Notes under the pieces: generated by a model
Databases searched by the model: none
Told to the model about the DNA's origin: nothing
Seen by the model: only the letters and a program-made list of their open reading frames with translations
Translations under genes and position numbers: made by a program
NCBI GenBank assembly: GCA_002420235.1
Contig: DIHQ01000158.1
Span: 1-45,929 of the forward strand
Length of the DNA: 45,929 bases
Source of the DNA: Flavobacteriales bacterium UBA5692
Lineage (GTDB): Bacteria; Bacteroidota; Bacteroidia; Flavobacteriales_D; Sanyastnellaceae
Direction: 5' to 3'
Shown: positions 8,184 through 16,674 of the stretch, one piece after another
Position numbering within the stretch: position 1 is the first letter of the stretch
Layout: each line of letters starts with the position of its first letter

Positions 8184-8860
8184 AGCGTTATTTAATACTC
8201 GTTGCGGGTGGTACTGGCACGCGCATGGCACAGCCTGTAGCGAAGCAATTTCTGCTTTTGGAGGGTCTGCCACTGATGTGGTGGACCCTTCGACGTTTTC
8301 GCACGGCTCTGCCCGACTTGCACGTAGTTCTCGTACTACACGAAAGTTTGTTCGACGACTTCCGGGCGTTGGAAGCCGCGCATGGATCTGCCGGAATCGA
8401 CCAGCTCGTAGCCGGAGGTGTCGAGCGCTGGCACTCGGTGGCTAATGGCCTTACGGTGCTGTGTGAAAAAGGTGTGGTCGGGGTTCACGATGCGGTGCGT
8501 CCCTTTGTTTCTGAAGCCACCATTCGCCGCTGTTACAGTACAGCAGAATCTGCAAACAGTGCCGTCCCTGTCGTTCCCATTAAGGATAGCATTCGGGAGA
8601 CGAACGGAGCGGCTTCCCACGCACTACGGCGCGACCGTCTGCGTGCTGTTCAAACTCCACAGTGCTTCAACCTGGCTGCACTGAAGGCGGCTTATGGCAG
8701 TGGATACCGTCCTGAATTCACCGACGATGCCAGCGTATTTGAGTTTGCTGGCCATCCAGTGCACCTTGTGGATGGTGATTTGGAGAATATCAAAATCACG
8801 ACGCCCGAGGATTTGCACGTCGCCCAGGCTTTTCTGCGGGAACAGCGGAAAGATCAGTGA
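8180..8860 (+). CDS. ispD: 2-C-methyl-D-erythritol 4-phosphate cytidylyltransferase
   Basis: IspD joins CTP and MEP to form CDP-methylerythritol in the non-mevalonate isoprenoid pathway; cytosolic. The nucleotide loop is VAGGTGTRM with AKQFLLLEGLPL just after it (canonically AAGxGxRM and PKQF). VHDAVRPFVS near residue 101-110 and the QTPQCF and DDASVFE motifs complete the family pattern. Length is normal at 226 residues. The start is GTG at 8180, sharing four bases with the end of the superoxide dismutase gene. The last seven bases overlap the convergent CPBP protease gene. Confidence 0.93.
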   Translation: MKRYLILVAGGTGTRMAQPVAKQFLLLEGLPLMWWTLRRFRTALPDLHVVLVLHESLFDDFRALEAAHGSAGIDQLVAGGVERWHSVANGLTVLCEKGVVGVHDAVRPFVSEATIRRCYSTAESANSAVPVVPIKDSIRETNGAASHALRRDRLRAVQTPQCFNLAALKAAYGSGYRPEFTDDASVFEFAGHPVHLVDGDLENIKITTPEDLHVAQAFLREQRKDQ

Positions 8861-9780
8861 ACGGGGTGACTACCTGGCCAGTTTCCCGATTTCCGTACCC
8901 ACTGAATGAGGTAAACGCCCACAGCAAGCGATACCGCGGCGAAGACGTAATCTACAGCTGTCCATTCGGACGCGGCGTTCATTTCTTCTGCAACCCATTC
9001 CGGTCCATACAAGGCAGCCATAAGGACGGCACCGGCATTGTTGAAGAAATGAGCGGCGATGGCGGGCCACAAGCTTTTGCTGTAGATAACTAGGTATCCG
9101 AGGCCAGCCCCAAGGACCATGCGTGGCAGGAAGCCGTGAAATTGCAGGTGAATCGCGCTAAATAGAAAGGCGGCCATCCAAACGGCGGCGTGCGAATTAT
9201 TCGTCCATTTGGCTGCTAAGGGTTGGATTACCCCGCGGAATGCAAGCTCTTCACACACAGAAGGGAGCAAGGCAACCGTCAACAGGGTTGCAGGAAACTG
9301 CCAAGCAGAATCATAGGTCAGCATGGATTGGGTGACATCAGCTGCTAATTCTTCAAAGCGATCGGCATTGGCGATCCAGCTGTCTGGCAGGGCTTTGAGC
9401 ATGAGTCCATTCAATCGAAACGTCAAGTCAATGAGGGGCTGAGCAGCCCAAGCAAGCCCTACTCCTGCAGCAATCCATGTGGATTTGGGCCAACGCAATG
9501 CGAGGAAAGTGCGACCGGCAAACAGTTTGCTCGCCAACCATGCCATCAGACCGAAAGACAACGCTTGGTTTGCACCGTTGATGATGAGATTGTAGACTTT
9601 ACCTTCTCTGGAGGAGGCATTCGAGGCGAAGCTGATGGCTTGTTCGGTAGTATGTCCGAATACAGATGCCAGCGCGGTAAGGCCCATTCCAGAAGCAAGC
9701 CCCATGCCCGTGAGGGCCATACAGAAAAAAAAGATCAGTTGCCCGAAAGGGTGCATGGTTTGGAATGCGGTTCGAATCAT
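8854..9780 (-). CDS. CPBP family intramembrane glutamic endopeptidase
   Basis: A polytopic membrane protein of the CAAX protease/bacteriocin-processing (Abi) family. The conserved active-site motifs are visible in the C-terminal half: EELAFRGVIQP (the EExxxR motif), then a FSAIHLQFHG helix with the second conserved region, then AHFFNNAGAV (HxxxN). About eight hydrophobic segments are present. I choose ATG at 9780 (MIRTAFQTM), giving 308 residues; a longer frame from 9840 would run into the divergent dusB gene and its promoter. The natural substrate of such proteins in Bacteroidota is unknown. Convergent with ispD (7-base overlap). Confidence 0.85.
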   Translation of the reverse strand: MIRTAFQTMHPFGQLIFFFCMALTGMGLASGMGLTALASVFGHTTEQAISFASNASSREGKVYNLIINGANQALSFGLMAWLASKLFAGRTFLALRWPKSTWIAAGVGLAWAAQPLIDLTFRLNGLMLKALPDSWIANADRFEELAADVTQSMLTYDSAWQFPATLLTVALLPSVCEELAFRGVIQPLAAKWTNNSHAAVWMAAFLFSAIHLQFHGFLPRMVLGAGLGYLVIYSKSLWPAIAAHFFNNAGAVLMAALYGPEWVAEEMNAASEWTAVDYVFAAVSLAVGVYLIQWVRKSGNWPGSHPVH

Positions 9781-9784
9781 GGTG

Positions 9785-9792
9785 TAATTTTG
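9785..9792 (+). promoter_or_regulatory. Putative -7 box for dusB
   Basis: TAATTTTG is an exact TAnnTTTG match in the 26-base divergent gap, 14 bases before the ATG at 9807. It is the only such box between the two divergent genes. It supports transcription starting just upstream of that ATG. Confidence 0.45.
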
Positions 9793-9806
9793 CGTGGTGC
9801 TTTTGA

Positions 9807-10841
9807 ATGCAATTTCGCCGAAAAGACATATACGCGACACAAAGCGACGAAGTGGTAAGAATAGGTGACATAGAAATCGCAGAATTTCCCTTTTTGCTAG
9901 CTCCGATGGAGGACGTTAGCGATCCGCCGTTCCGTGCGCTGTGCAAGAAATACGGAGCGGATGTCATGTACACGGAATTCATCAGTTCGGAGGGACTAAT
10001 CCGCGATGCTGCCAAGAGTCGAGCGAAGTTGGATATTTTTGAATACGAACGTCCCATCGGCATCCAAATTTTTGGAAGTGAAATCGACTCCATGCGACAG
10101 GCCGCAGCGATTACCGAAGAAGCAAACCCCGATATCATTGACATCAACTATGGATGTCCGGTAAAGAAGGTGGCGTGCCGTGGTGCAGGAGCTGGGATTT
10201 TGCGAGACATTCCGAAAATGGTCGCCATGACAAAGGAGATCGTGGACAACTGTTCACTGCCGGTTACCGTCAAAACCCGCCTGGGCTGGGACGAAAACAG
10301 CAAGTACATCGTTGAGGTAGCCGAACGCCTGCAGGATATTGGAATAAAAGCCATCAGTATTCACGGCCGCACCCGTTCGCAGATGTACAAAGGCGAGGCG
10401 GATTGGTCTTTGATTGCCGCCGTAAAAAACAATCCTCGGATACATATACCGGTCTTTGGCAACGGCGACATCAATTCCCCTCAGAAGGCTGTTGAATACC
10501 GCAACCGCTACGGTGTGGATGGAATCATGATTGGTCGGGCGAGCATTGGGGCCCCGTGGGTCTTTCGCGAGATGAAGCATTACATGGCGACTGGAGAATT
10601 GTTGCCGCCTCCGGGAATGTCTGAGCGGGTCGAAGCAGCCCGTGAGCATTTTGAGAAGGGTGTGGCATGGAAAGGGGAGCGCCTAGGTGTTGTCGAAATG
10701 CGCAGGCATTATGCTAACTATTTTAGAGGGCTTCGGGACTTCAAGCAGCACCGCCTGCAATTGGTTACGCTAGATGGCGTAGACGACATCCGGACCAAAC
10801 TCGACGAGCTGAGGACAATTCCATTTGAGTCTGCGTTTTAA
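9807..10841 (+). CDS. dusB: tRNA-dihydrouridine synthase B
   Basis: DusB reduces specific uridines in the tRNA D-loop to dihydrouridine using FMN and NADPH. The 344-residue sequence has the flavin-barrel opening FPFLLAPMEDVSDPPFRALC, the motif IDINYGCPVKKVACRGAGAGIL with the catalytic Cys in GCPVKK, VTVKTRLGWD, SIHGRTRSQMYKGEADW and VFGNGDI. FMN phosphate-binding residues lie in GIMIGRASIGAPWVF. The ATG at 9807 gives a 15-residue extension compared with the usual start; an in-frame GTG at 9852 (VVRIGDIEIAEF) fits the family better, so the N-terminus is uncertain. The stop abuts the convergent LolC/E-like gene with no spacer. Confidence 0.94.
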   Translation: MQFRRKDIYATQSDEVVRIGDIEIAEFPFLLAPMEDVSDPPFRALCKKYGADVMYTEFISSEGLIRDAAKSRAKLDIFEYERPIGIQIFGSEIDSMRQAAAITEEANPDIIDINYGCPVKKVACRGAGAGILRDIPKMVAMTKEIVDNCSLPVTVKTRLGWDENSKYIVEVAERLQDIGIKAISIHGRTRSQMYKGEADWSLIAAVKNNPRIHIPVFGNGDINSPQKAVEYRNRYGVDGIMIGRASIGAPWVFREMKHYMATGELLPPPGMSERVEAAREHFEKGVAWKGERLGVVEMRRHYANYFRGLRDFKQHRLQLVTLDGVDDIRTKLDELRTIPFESAF

Positions 10842-12092
10842 TCAATCCACCCCAAATCGGCGTACCAAGTTGCGAACCATCCAACCTGAGCCGACGCCGC
10901 CAATCATCACGACGATAACGAGCGTGCAGAGGACATCTGAGGGAATAAGCTCGACCGGATAGGCGGGTATGACCGAACCTTGCAGTTTGACCCACCCAAA
11001 GTGATGCTGGCCCCAGACCAATGCAGTACCTACTCCCACGCCGGCTAATCCTCCTGCGGCATTAATCATTACCCCCTGCCAAGCGAAAACTTGTTCGAGG
11101 CGCCATCCGGTGAGGCCCATTGCATTGAGCACTTCGATATCTTGACGTTTTTCGAGTAACAACATCGTCAAAGATGCCATTACGTTGAAGGCAGCAACCA
11201 CTAGGATGAAACTAAGGATGATGAACGTAGCCCATTTTTCAGCGCGGTTCGTTTGGGTGATGAGGGCATTTTTTTCGTTACGGGTGCGGATGCGCCACGG
11301 TGCATTTTCAGCTTCAATTGCTGTTTGAATCTCCTGGGCAACGGCCGTCTCGTTCTCACCCTGGAGTAAGCCTAATTCGAATCGGGTGACAGACTCAGGT
11401 CGTTTAAACAGCTCTCTGGTTAGGCTAAGGGAGGCCAAAGCGTATTTTCGATCAATCTCGGCATTAACAGAGAAGACGTCGCAGGCGTATGCCGATTCTG
11501 AATGAAAGGCCCGTTCCTTAAATCGTGTTAGCTTTTTGCCGCGAATGGGAGCACGTAACTGCAAGGCGGGAAGTCCTTTTTCTTCATCGAGACTCCCGAC
11601 GCCGAGCAAGTTTCGAACTCCAAGGCCTAAAGCGATACAAGGTGTACCTTCTACAAATTCTGGCCTCCATGCCTGGCTCCGCAAGGCGGATTCGATGGGT
11701 GCAGTATGTAACAAAGTACTGTCAAACCCGAGGATAGTTATCACATGTGGCGGGGCATCACCCCAGGCAATGACGGCCTCATCTTCAATGACGGGAGAAG
11801 CGGATTGCACAATCGGATTTGTACTTTCTGGGCCAAATTGTTCCATTATCCATGGCCCTACATCGTTTGGCACGACCGCGCCTTTGTTGGGAACAATGGC
11901 CATAGGGGCATCGAGAGTGCCAAATAGCTCTGTGACGACTGACTCAATACCATTAAAGGCACTAAGAATGGCAATCATTGCGGCTGTTACAGCAGCGATA
12001 ACAAACATGGAAATTCCTGAAATCAGGTGCGTTAAGCTCCGGTTCCTGCGCGTCCACGCGTAGCGCCAAGCGAGCCGAATCGGAAGTCGCAT
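10842..12092 (-). CDS. FtsX-like ABC transporter permease (LolC/LolE-type)
   Basis: A 416-residue inner-membrane permease of the lipoprotein-releasing LolC/LolE family. The layout is one N-terminal helix (SGISMFVIAAVTAAMIAILSAF, about 25-46), a long periplasmic domain (about 47-280), and an FtsX domain with three helices (about 285-310, 335-360, 380-400). EKRQDIEVLNAMGLTGWRLEQVFAWQG is the conserved cytoplasmic coupling loop. In other bacteria these permeases, with the ATPase LolD, extract lipoproteins from the inner membrane. No LolD gene adjoins here. The gene is the last of the minus-strand run from gdhA, five bases after rbfA. Confidence 0.87.
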   Translation of the reverse strand: MRLPIRLAWRYAWTRRNRSLTHLISGISMFVIAAVTAAMIAILSAFNGIESVVTELFGTLDAPMAIVPNKGAVVPNDVGPWIMEQFGPESTNPIVQSASPVIEDEAVIAWGDAPPHVITILGFDSTLLHTAPIESALRSQAWRPEFVEGTPCIALGLGVRNLLGVGSLDEEKGLPALQLRAPIRGKKLTRFKERAFHSESAYACDVFSVNAEIDRKYALASLSLTRELFKRPESVTRFELGLLQGENETAVAQEIQTAIEAENAPWRIRTRNEKNALITQTNRAEKWATFIILSFILVVAAFNVMASLTMLLLEKRQDIEVLNAMGLTGWRLEQVFAWQGVMINAAGGLAGVGVGTALVWGQHHFGWVKLQGSVIPAYPVELIPSDVLCTLVIVVMIGGVGSGWMVRNLVRRFGVD

Positions 12093-12096
12093 GCCG

Positions 12097-12435
12097 TTAC
12101 TTTTTAAGGGCTTGGTCGATGGCCTCGTAGTAATCGAGACTATCGTCGAGATAAAAATTCAGCTCTGGAACTATCCGAACCTGATTTCGGATTTTGGCAC
12201 CCAATTCTTTCCGTATACGCCAGCTTTCCTCGCGCACTGCCGCTAAGGCGACTTGTTTGTCAGGTACGCCCATGAAACTCAAGTATACTTTGGCGAGGCC
12301 TAAGTCGGGCGCCATGCGCACCTGAGTTACAGATATGAAAATGCCTTTAAACCACACATTGGCCTGTCGTTGAAAAATCACACTCAAATCGCGCCGAATG
12401 AGTTCGGCCATTTTCTCTTGACGAATGCCTGTCAT
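12097..12435 (-). CDS. rbfA: 30S ribosome-binding factor A
   Basis: RbfA binds the 30S subunit near helix 1 of 16S rRNA and assists its maturation and cold adaptation. The 112-residue protein has the KH-like fold pattern: N-terminal helix RQEKMAELIRRDLSVIFQ, strand FISVTQVRMAPDLGLAKVYLSF (Asp-Leu-x-x-Ala-Lys-Val is the family signature), and the C-terminal KIRNQVRIVPELNFYLDDSLDYYEAIDQALKK, where RxPEL.F..D.S is diagnostic. It lies between hflX (17 bases upstream) and the LolC/E-like permease; two of these neighbours act on ribosomes or GTPases. Confidence 0.95.
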   Translation of the reverse strand: MTGIRQEKMAELIRRDLSVIFQRQANVWFKGIFISVTQVRMAPDLGLAKVYLSFMGVPDKQVALAAVREESWRIRKELGAKIRNQVRIVPELNFYLDDSLDYYEAIDQALKK

Positions 12436-12452
12436 GGTCTAAAGGTCGGGAA

Positions 12453-13631
12453 CTAATATAAGAAACTGTGGTAGGGGTATCGCTTAATATGAATGGCTTT
12501 GACGGATTCGTAAACCACATCCCGAAGTTCTTCGAGGCCCCACTTCTCTTTTGCTGAGATGAATGTGACCTTTCGGTCGACGCGTTCAAAACGTTCTCGT
12601 ATGCCCGCCATAATGTCTTCTCGTGTAGGTCCGAACGGCTCTTCTTGGATTCGGTCCACTTTGTTAAACACGATGATTGTGAGTTTGTCGTCGCTTTCAA
12701 TTTGGGCAAGCGTGGATTCGACAACGGCTAAGTGATCTTCAAAGTGCGGATGGCTAACGTCCACCACGTGCAGGAGAAGATCGCTCTCACGCGTCTCATC
12801 AAGGGTGGATTTGAAACTTTCAATAAGTTGATGTGGTAGCTTGCGAATGAAACCGACAGTGTCGCTCAAAAGGAAGGGTAGGTTTTGGAGGACGACCTTT
12901 CTAACGGTGGTGTCCAAGGTTGCGAAAAGCTTATTCTCAGCGAATACAACGCTCTTGGACATCAAGGACATCAAGGTACTTTTACCGGCATTGGTATAAC
13001 CTACAAGTGAGACCCGAACGAGAGCGCCGCGATTGCCGCGTTGGGTGGACATTTGGTTGTCAATGGACTTCAATTCTTTTTTGAGTCGTGCAATGCGGTC
13101 ACGAATAATCCGTCGGTCAGTCTCGATTTCTTTTTCGCCCGGACCTTTCATACCAATACCACCTTTTTGCTTTTGGAGGTGCGTCCACATATTGGTCAGG
13201 CGGGGTAGAAGGTACTGATACTGGGCCAGTTCAACTTGCGTTTTAGCGTGCGCAGTTCGGGCACGTTGCGCGAAGATGTCCAGTATCAAATTGGGACGAT
13301 CTAGAATTTTTCGCTCAGGAATTTCCCTTTCAATATTCCGTAATTGGGTTGGCGTCAATTCGTCATCAAAGATGAGGATGTCGATTTCATGTTCTTCAAC
13401 GTAATCCTTAACTGTTTGCAACTTACCGCTCCCGATAAAGGTCCGCGTATCGGGTCGATTTAGGCTTTGAACAAAGGTTCGCTTGTTAATGGCGTCGGCT
13501 GTCTTGGCGAGAAAGGCGAGCTCTTCGAGATGTTCATCAACTTCTTCCCTGTTTTGTCGTCCTTGAGCGAGACCGATGAGCACACACGTTTCTGGTTCAA
13601 GGGCAGTTGAATGTAGTTTTTTTTCCAACAT
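12453..13631 (-). CDS. hflX: GTPase HflX
   Basis: HflX is a ribosome-associated GTPase that splits stalled 70S ribosomes, for example after heat stress. At 392 residues it has the N-terminal HflX domain (VEEHEIDILIFDDELTPTQLRNIE), the linker helices with the glycine-rich GIGMKGPGEKEIETDRR region, and the G domain from about residue 200: G1 GYTNAGKSTL, G3 DTVGFI followed by RKLP, G4 NKVD, and G5 around FISAKEKWG. All nucleotide-binding motifs are intact. It begins two bases after the cytochrome c gene stop and precedes rbfA. Confidence 0.95.
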   Translation of the reverse strand: MLEKKLHSTALEPETCVLIGLAQGRQNREEVDEHLEELAFLAKTADAINKRTFVQSLNRPDTRTFIGSGKLQTVKDYVEEHEIDILIFDDELTPTQLRNIEREIPERKILDRPNLILDIFAQRARTAHAKTQVELAQYQYLLPRLTNMWTHLQKQKGGIGMKGPGEKEIETDRRIIRDRIARLKKELKSIDNQMSTQRGNRGALVRVSLVGYTNAGKSTLMSLMSKSVVFAENKLFATLDTTVRKVVLQNLPFLLSDTVGFIRKLPHQLIESFKSTLDETRESDLLLHVVDVSHPHFEDHLAVVESTLAQIESDDKLTIIVFNKVDRIQEEPFGPTREDIMAGIRERFERVDRKVTFISAKEKWGLEELRDVVYESVKAIHIKRYPYHSFLY

Positions 13632-13633
13632 TA

Positions 13634-13990
13634 CTAGGGTTCTCTGAAGGTCTCGATGTATTCGGCAATGCCGCGAATGGTTGCTGCATCGAGCACCCCT
13701 CTCTGCGGAGGCATCATCCCTTTGCCGTACGTAATCAAAGCAATGCGACTATCCAAATCCAATTTGGATTGGCTGAGGTCCGGTGCATTGGATGCCATAA
13801 GTTTGCCATTAGAGCCGTGACAAAGGGAGCACTTCATGGTATAGGCCCTCTTAATGCTAGCTTTGGAGGGGGGCTTGGCAATCGACTCTTGAGTAGGCGT
13901 TTTAGTTTCGCCACAGCCGAAAACCACTATAGCAACCACGATTCCCAAACTGCGCAGCGCACTGTGCATGTTTTGGAATCCAGTTCTCAT
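13634..13990 (-). CDS. Class I cytochrome c, probable lipoprotein
   Basis: A 118-residue single-heme cytochrome c. The N-terminal hydrophobic stretch ends in VVFGC (Cys26), a plausible lipobox, so the mature protein is probably lipid-anchored and faces the periplasm. The heme motif CSLCH is at residues 54-58, with His58 as proximal ligand. The likely distal Met is in GKGMMPPQ (Met92 or Met93). The fold length fits a small electron shuttle for a terminal oxidase or periplasmic reductase; the partner is not visible. It sits between gdhA and hflX on the same strand, 27 bases after gdhA. Confidence 0.88.
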   Translation of the reverse strand: MRTGFQNMHSALRSLGIVVAIVVFGCGETKTPTQESIAKPPSKASIKRAYTMKCSLCHGSNGKLMASNAPDLSQSKLDLDSRIALITYGKGMMPPQRGVLDAATIRGIAEYIETFREP

Positions 13991-14017
13991 GGCCCAAAGA
14001 TAGCGCCACGTGTGGCG

Positions 14018-15373
14018 TTAAACTACGCCTTGATCAATCATCGCATCGGCGACCTTAACGAAGCCAGCGATGTTGGCTCCTTTAACATAATCCACGTGGC
14101 CTGATTCATTCGATCCGTAAGTAACGCATTGTTCGTGAATGTCCTTCATAATGTTCAGCAAGCGTTCGTCGACTTCCTTGCTGGTCCAATTTATTCGCAG
14201 GCTGTTCTGAGACATTTCGAGACCGCTCGTTGCGACTCCACCGGCATTTGACGCTTTGCCGGGAGCGAAGAGGACATTGGCCTCCTGGAAGGATTCAATA
14301 GCTTCCGGTGTCGAAGGCATGTTGGCCCCTTCAGCAACCACTCGGCATCCGTTGGCTATAAGATGCTTCGCTTCGGACCCATTTAATTCGTTTTGAGTTG
14401 CACAAGGGAATGCTGCATCACAGGGTACACTCCAAGGACGCTCACCTGCGTGGAAAGAGGCTGTGGAGTATGCCTGAGCAAATTCTGAAATGCGGCCGCG
14501 GCGAACATTTTTGAGGTCCTTAATCCAGTCTAGTTTTTCCGACGTTAATCCATTTGGCTCGTGAATGTAACCGGAAGAATCTGACATCGTTACCACCTTG
14601 CCCCCCATTTGGATAACCTTTTCTGCAGCGTATTGTGCCACATTACCAGACCCAGAAATTAATACACGTTTACCTTCGAAGGTTTGGCCTTGCGTCTTGA
14701 GCATTTCAGCCGCAAAATAAACAGCGCCGTAGCCCGTTGCTTCCGGCCGAATTAATGAACCACCCCAATTAAGGCCTTTGCCGGTCAACACCCCGGTAAA
14801 TTCATTGCGTAGACGCTTGTATTGGCCGAACATGTAACCAATTTCGCGGCTGCCCACACCAATGTCGCCCGCAGGGACGTCTGTATTCGGACCAATGTGT
14901 CGAGCCAATTCGGTCATGAAGCTCTGGCAAAATCGCATTACTTCATTGTCTGATTTTCCTTTTGGGTTGAAGTTAGACCCACCTTTTCCACCGCCCAGAG
15001 GTAGCGTTGTCAAGCTGTTCTTGAACACCTGTTCAAATCCCAAAAATTTTAGAACACTCAGGTTGACGGTTGGGTGGAATCGTAAGCCGCCTTTGTAAGG
15101 TCCGATGGCTGAATTGAATTCGACGCGGTAGCCTTTGTTGACTTGAACCTGTCCGTTATCGTCGGACCAAGGCACACGGAACATGACCGTTCGTTCTGGT
15201 TCGACCATACGCTCTAAAATGCGGTACTCCGCATACTTCTGGTGGTCAACAATAAAGGGGATGACGGTCTCTGCAACTTCTTGCACCGCCTGAATGAACT
15301 CGGGCTCATTCGGATTTTGAGCAGTCACTTGAGCCATAAATGCCTCAATCCGCTCGTGGTGAGGGTTAGTCAT
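14018..15373 (-). CDS. gdhA: NADP-specific glutamate dehydrogenase
   Basis: Catalyses reversible amination of 2-oxoglutarate to glutamate, a main route of ammonium assimilation; cytosolic hexamer. The 451-residue length and the sequence match the GDH-1/GdhA class. The substrate-domain signature is LPLGGGKGGSNFNPKGK with the catalytic lysine in the GGGKGG region, and AGDIGVGSREIGYM follows. The coenzyme domain has VLISGSGNVAQYAAEKV (GxGNVA). I start at ATG 15373; a TTG one codon upstream is less likely. A -7 box lies 28 bases before this start. It heads the minus-strand run gdhA - cytochrome c - hflX - rbfA - LolC/E-like. Confidence 0.95.
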   Translation of the reverse strand: MTNPHHERIEAFMAQVTAQNPNEPEFIQAVQEVAETVIPFIVDHQKYAEYRILERMVEPERTVMFRVPWSDDNGQVQVNKGYRVEFNSAIGPYKGGLRFHPTVNLSVLKFLGFEQVFKNSLTTLPLGGGKGGSNFNPKGKSDNEVMRFCQSFMTELARHIGPNTDVPAGDIGVGSREIGYMFGQYKRLRNEFTGVLTGKGLNWGGSLIRPEATGYGAVYFAAEMLKTQGQTFEGKRVLISGSGNVAQYAAEKVIQMGGKVVTMSDSSGYIHEPNGLTSEKLDWIKDLKNVRRGRISEFAQAYSTASFHAGERPWSVPCDAAFPCATQNELNGSEAKHLIANGCRVVAEGANMPSTPEAIESFQEANVLFAPGKASNAGGVATSGLEMSQNSLRINWTSKEVDERLLNIMKDIHEQCVTYGSNESGHVDYVKGANIAGFVKVADAMIDQGVV

Positions 15374-15401
15374 CAACGTATCTATTAACGTTTAAGCGAG
15401 A

Positions 15402-15409
15402 CAAATCTA
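15402..15409 (-). promoter_or_regulatory. Putative -7 box for gdhA
   Basis: On the minus strand the sequence reads TAGATTTG, an exact TAnnTTTG match, 28 bases before the gdhA ATG. It lies in the 38-base gap after the SDR gene. No -33 TTG is obvious. Confidence 0.45.
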
Positions 15410-15411
15410 AT

Positions 15412-16215
15412 TCACAGGGAAGAAGTTCGGCCTCCGTCGACCGGTAAATTGATTCCAGAAATGTAACTCGCTGATGGTGAGGCTAAAAACGCGATTGCGC
15501 GACCAACATCTTCCGGCTCTCCGGTGCGATTCAGGGGTACTGCCGCGGCCATCTGGACGTGGATTTCATCGGTTGATGCACCAGTTTTACCTGCCTTGTC
15601 AGCAACAATCTGTTGGAGGCGGGCCGTGTTGGTGGCACCGGGCAAAACGTTATTGACTGTGATGCCATGCACCCCCACCTCGTTAGCCCATGTCTTGGCC
15701 CAATTGGCTACTGCTCCTCGAATCGTATTACTCACACCCAAATTGGCCAACGGCTGCTTAACACTGGTGCTAATGACGTTGATGATGCGGCCGTATCCTG
15801 CCGCTTTCATGCCCGGTAAAATCGCCTGAGCGAGCAGGTGATTGCAAACTAAATGCTGCTGAAATGTGTTCATGAAGGCTTCGGCTTTGGCTTCGAAGAT
15901 GGGGCCGCCTGGAGGGCCGCCCGTGTTGTTCACTAGGATTTGCGCCGGATGGGATTTGACCACGGCTTCGATGGCTGCCTTCACTTCTTCCGGACGACTG
16001 AAGTCGGCTTGCGCTGTAGCGTGGCGTTCTGGTTGAGTGAGTGAGCGTCGCGCTTCTTCGAGCCGCTGAGCATTTCGAGCCATTAGAGTCACACGTGCTC
16101 CAAGCCCGGCCAAGTGTTGTGCTGCTGCAAGGCCAATGCCTTGGGTAGCCCCGCAAACCACGGCATGCTTTCCTTCTAGCCCCAGGGGCATCCAAGGGTT
16201 GTTCGTTTCAGTCAT
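15412..16215 (-). CDS. Short-chain dehydrogenase/reductase with atypical active site
   Basis: A 267-residue SDR-fold protein, FabG-like in layout. The NAD(P) loop GATQGIGLAAAQHL (about residues 18-31) and the NNTGGPPGG segment (normally NNAG) are present, and the C-terminus PVDGGRTSS is typical of classical SDRs. The catalytic Ser lies in VISTSVKQP, but the expected YxxxK is replaced by GVSNTIRGAVANWAK, so both Tyr and Lys are missing. This SN--R pattern occurs in a recognised SDR subgroup, as far as I recall, whose reaction is uncertain. It is probably monocistronic; a -7-like box sits four bases before the ATG. Substrate unknown. Confidence 0.85.
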   Translation of the reverse strand: MTETNNPWMPLGLEGKHAVVCGATQGIGLAAAQHLAGLGARVTLMARNAQRLEEARRSLTQPERHATAQADFSRPEEVKAAIEAVVKSHPAQILVNNTGGPPGGPIFEAKAEAFMNTFQQHLVCNHLLAQAILPGMKAAGYGRIINVISTSVKQPLANLGVSNTIRGAVANWAKTWANEVGVHGITVNNVLPGATNTARLQQIVADKAGKTGASTDEIHVQMAAAVPLNRTGEPEDVGRAIAFLASPSASYISGINLPVDGGRTSSL

Positions 16216-16219
16216 GCAA

Positions 16220-16227
16220 CGAAGGTA
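16220..16227 (-). promoter_or_regulatory. Possible -7 box variant for the SDR gene
   Basis: The minus strand reads TACCTTCG, one mismatch to TAnnTTTG, four bases before the SDR ATG. If used, the transcript would be leaderless. The same TTCG variant precedes the large barrel gene near 45584. Confidence 0.3.
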
Positions 16228-16251
16228 GCTACTCCCCCGTCAAATTGGCTG

Positions 16252-16259
16252 TATTTTTG
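16252..16259 (+). promoter_or_regulatory. Putative -7 box for the methylmalonyl-CoA epimerase gene
   Basis: TATTTTTG is an exact TAnnTTTG match in the divergent gap, 16 bases before the ATG at 16276. No TTG is found at the expected -33 distance. Confidence 0.45.
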
Positions 16260-16275
16260 CCCTCAAACCCTACTC

Positions 16276-16674
16276 ATGAAACGCATTGAACACATCGGAA
16301 TCGCAGTGGCTGATCTTAACGCTGCTGAACGAATTTTCACGGACGTGTTGGGCGATACTCCCTTCAAGCGTGAGCACGTAGAGTCGGAAGGGGTGCATGT
16401 GAGTTTTTTCCAAACGGGTGAGAGTAAGGTGGAACTGTTAGCGAGTGCTTCGCCGGATAGCCCAATTGGCCAGCACCTTGCTAAGCGCGGTGAAGGGTTG
16501 CATCACTTGGCGTTTTTTGTGGATGACATACGCGCGGAGATTGATCGGCTTCAGAATTTGGGTTACCGTATCATCAGCGGTCCCAAGGATGGTGCTGACA
16601 ACAAAGAGATTGCCTTTCTCCATCCCTCGGATACGAACCGAGTCTTGCTGGAACTCTGCGCCGAACGCGGTTAA
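16276..16674 (+). CDS. mce: Methylmalonyl-CoA epimerase
   Basis: A 132-residue vicinal-oxygen-chelate fold enzyme that interconverts (R)- and (S)-methylmalonyl-CoA. It links propionyl-CoA carboxylation with the B12-dependent mutase. The metal ligands are visible in the expected places: HIGIAVADL (His6), LHHLAFFVDD (His about 76) and LLELCAE at the C-terminus (Glu). The two beta-alpha-beta-beta-beta modules cover the full length. The cobalamin adenosyltransferase at 4814 supplies the cofactor for the next enzyme. The stop codon abuts that of the convergent gene with no spacer. Confidence 0.94.
   Translation: MKRIEHIGIAVADLNAAERIFTDVLGDTPFKREHVESEGVHVSFFQTGESKVELLASASPDSPIGQHLAKRGEGLHHLAFFVDDIRAEIDRLQNLGYRIISGPKDGADNKEIAFLHPSDTNRVLLELCAERG

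Noticed and set aside
7860..8445. Open frames of 109-137 codons on either strand across the sodA/ispD junction
   Set aside because: They lie fully over superoxide dismutase and ispD, both of which have intact motifs, and their translations show no recognisable domain. They are shadows of real genes.
9599..10147. A 182-codon minus-strand frame opposite dusB
   Set aside because: It is antisense to a conserved enzyme and reads into the CPBP gene in another frame, with a composition typical of a complement frame.
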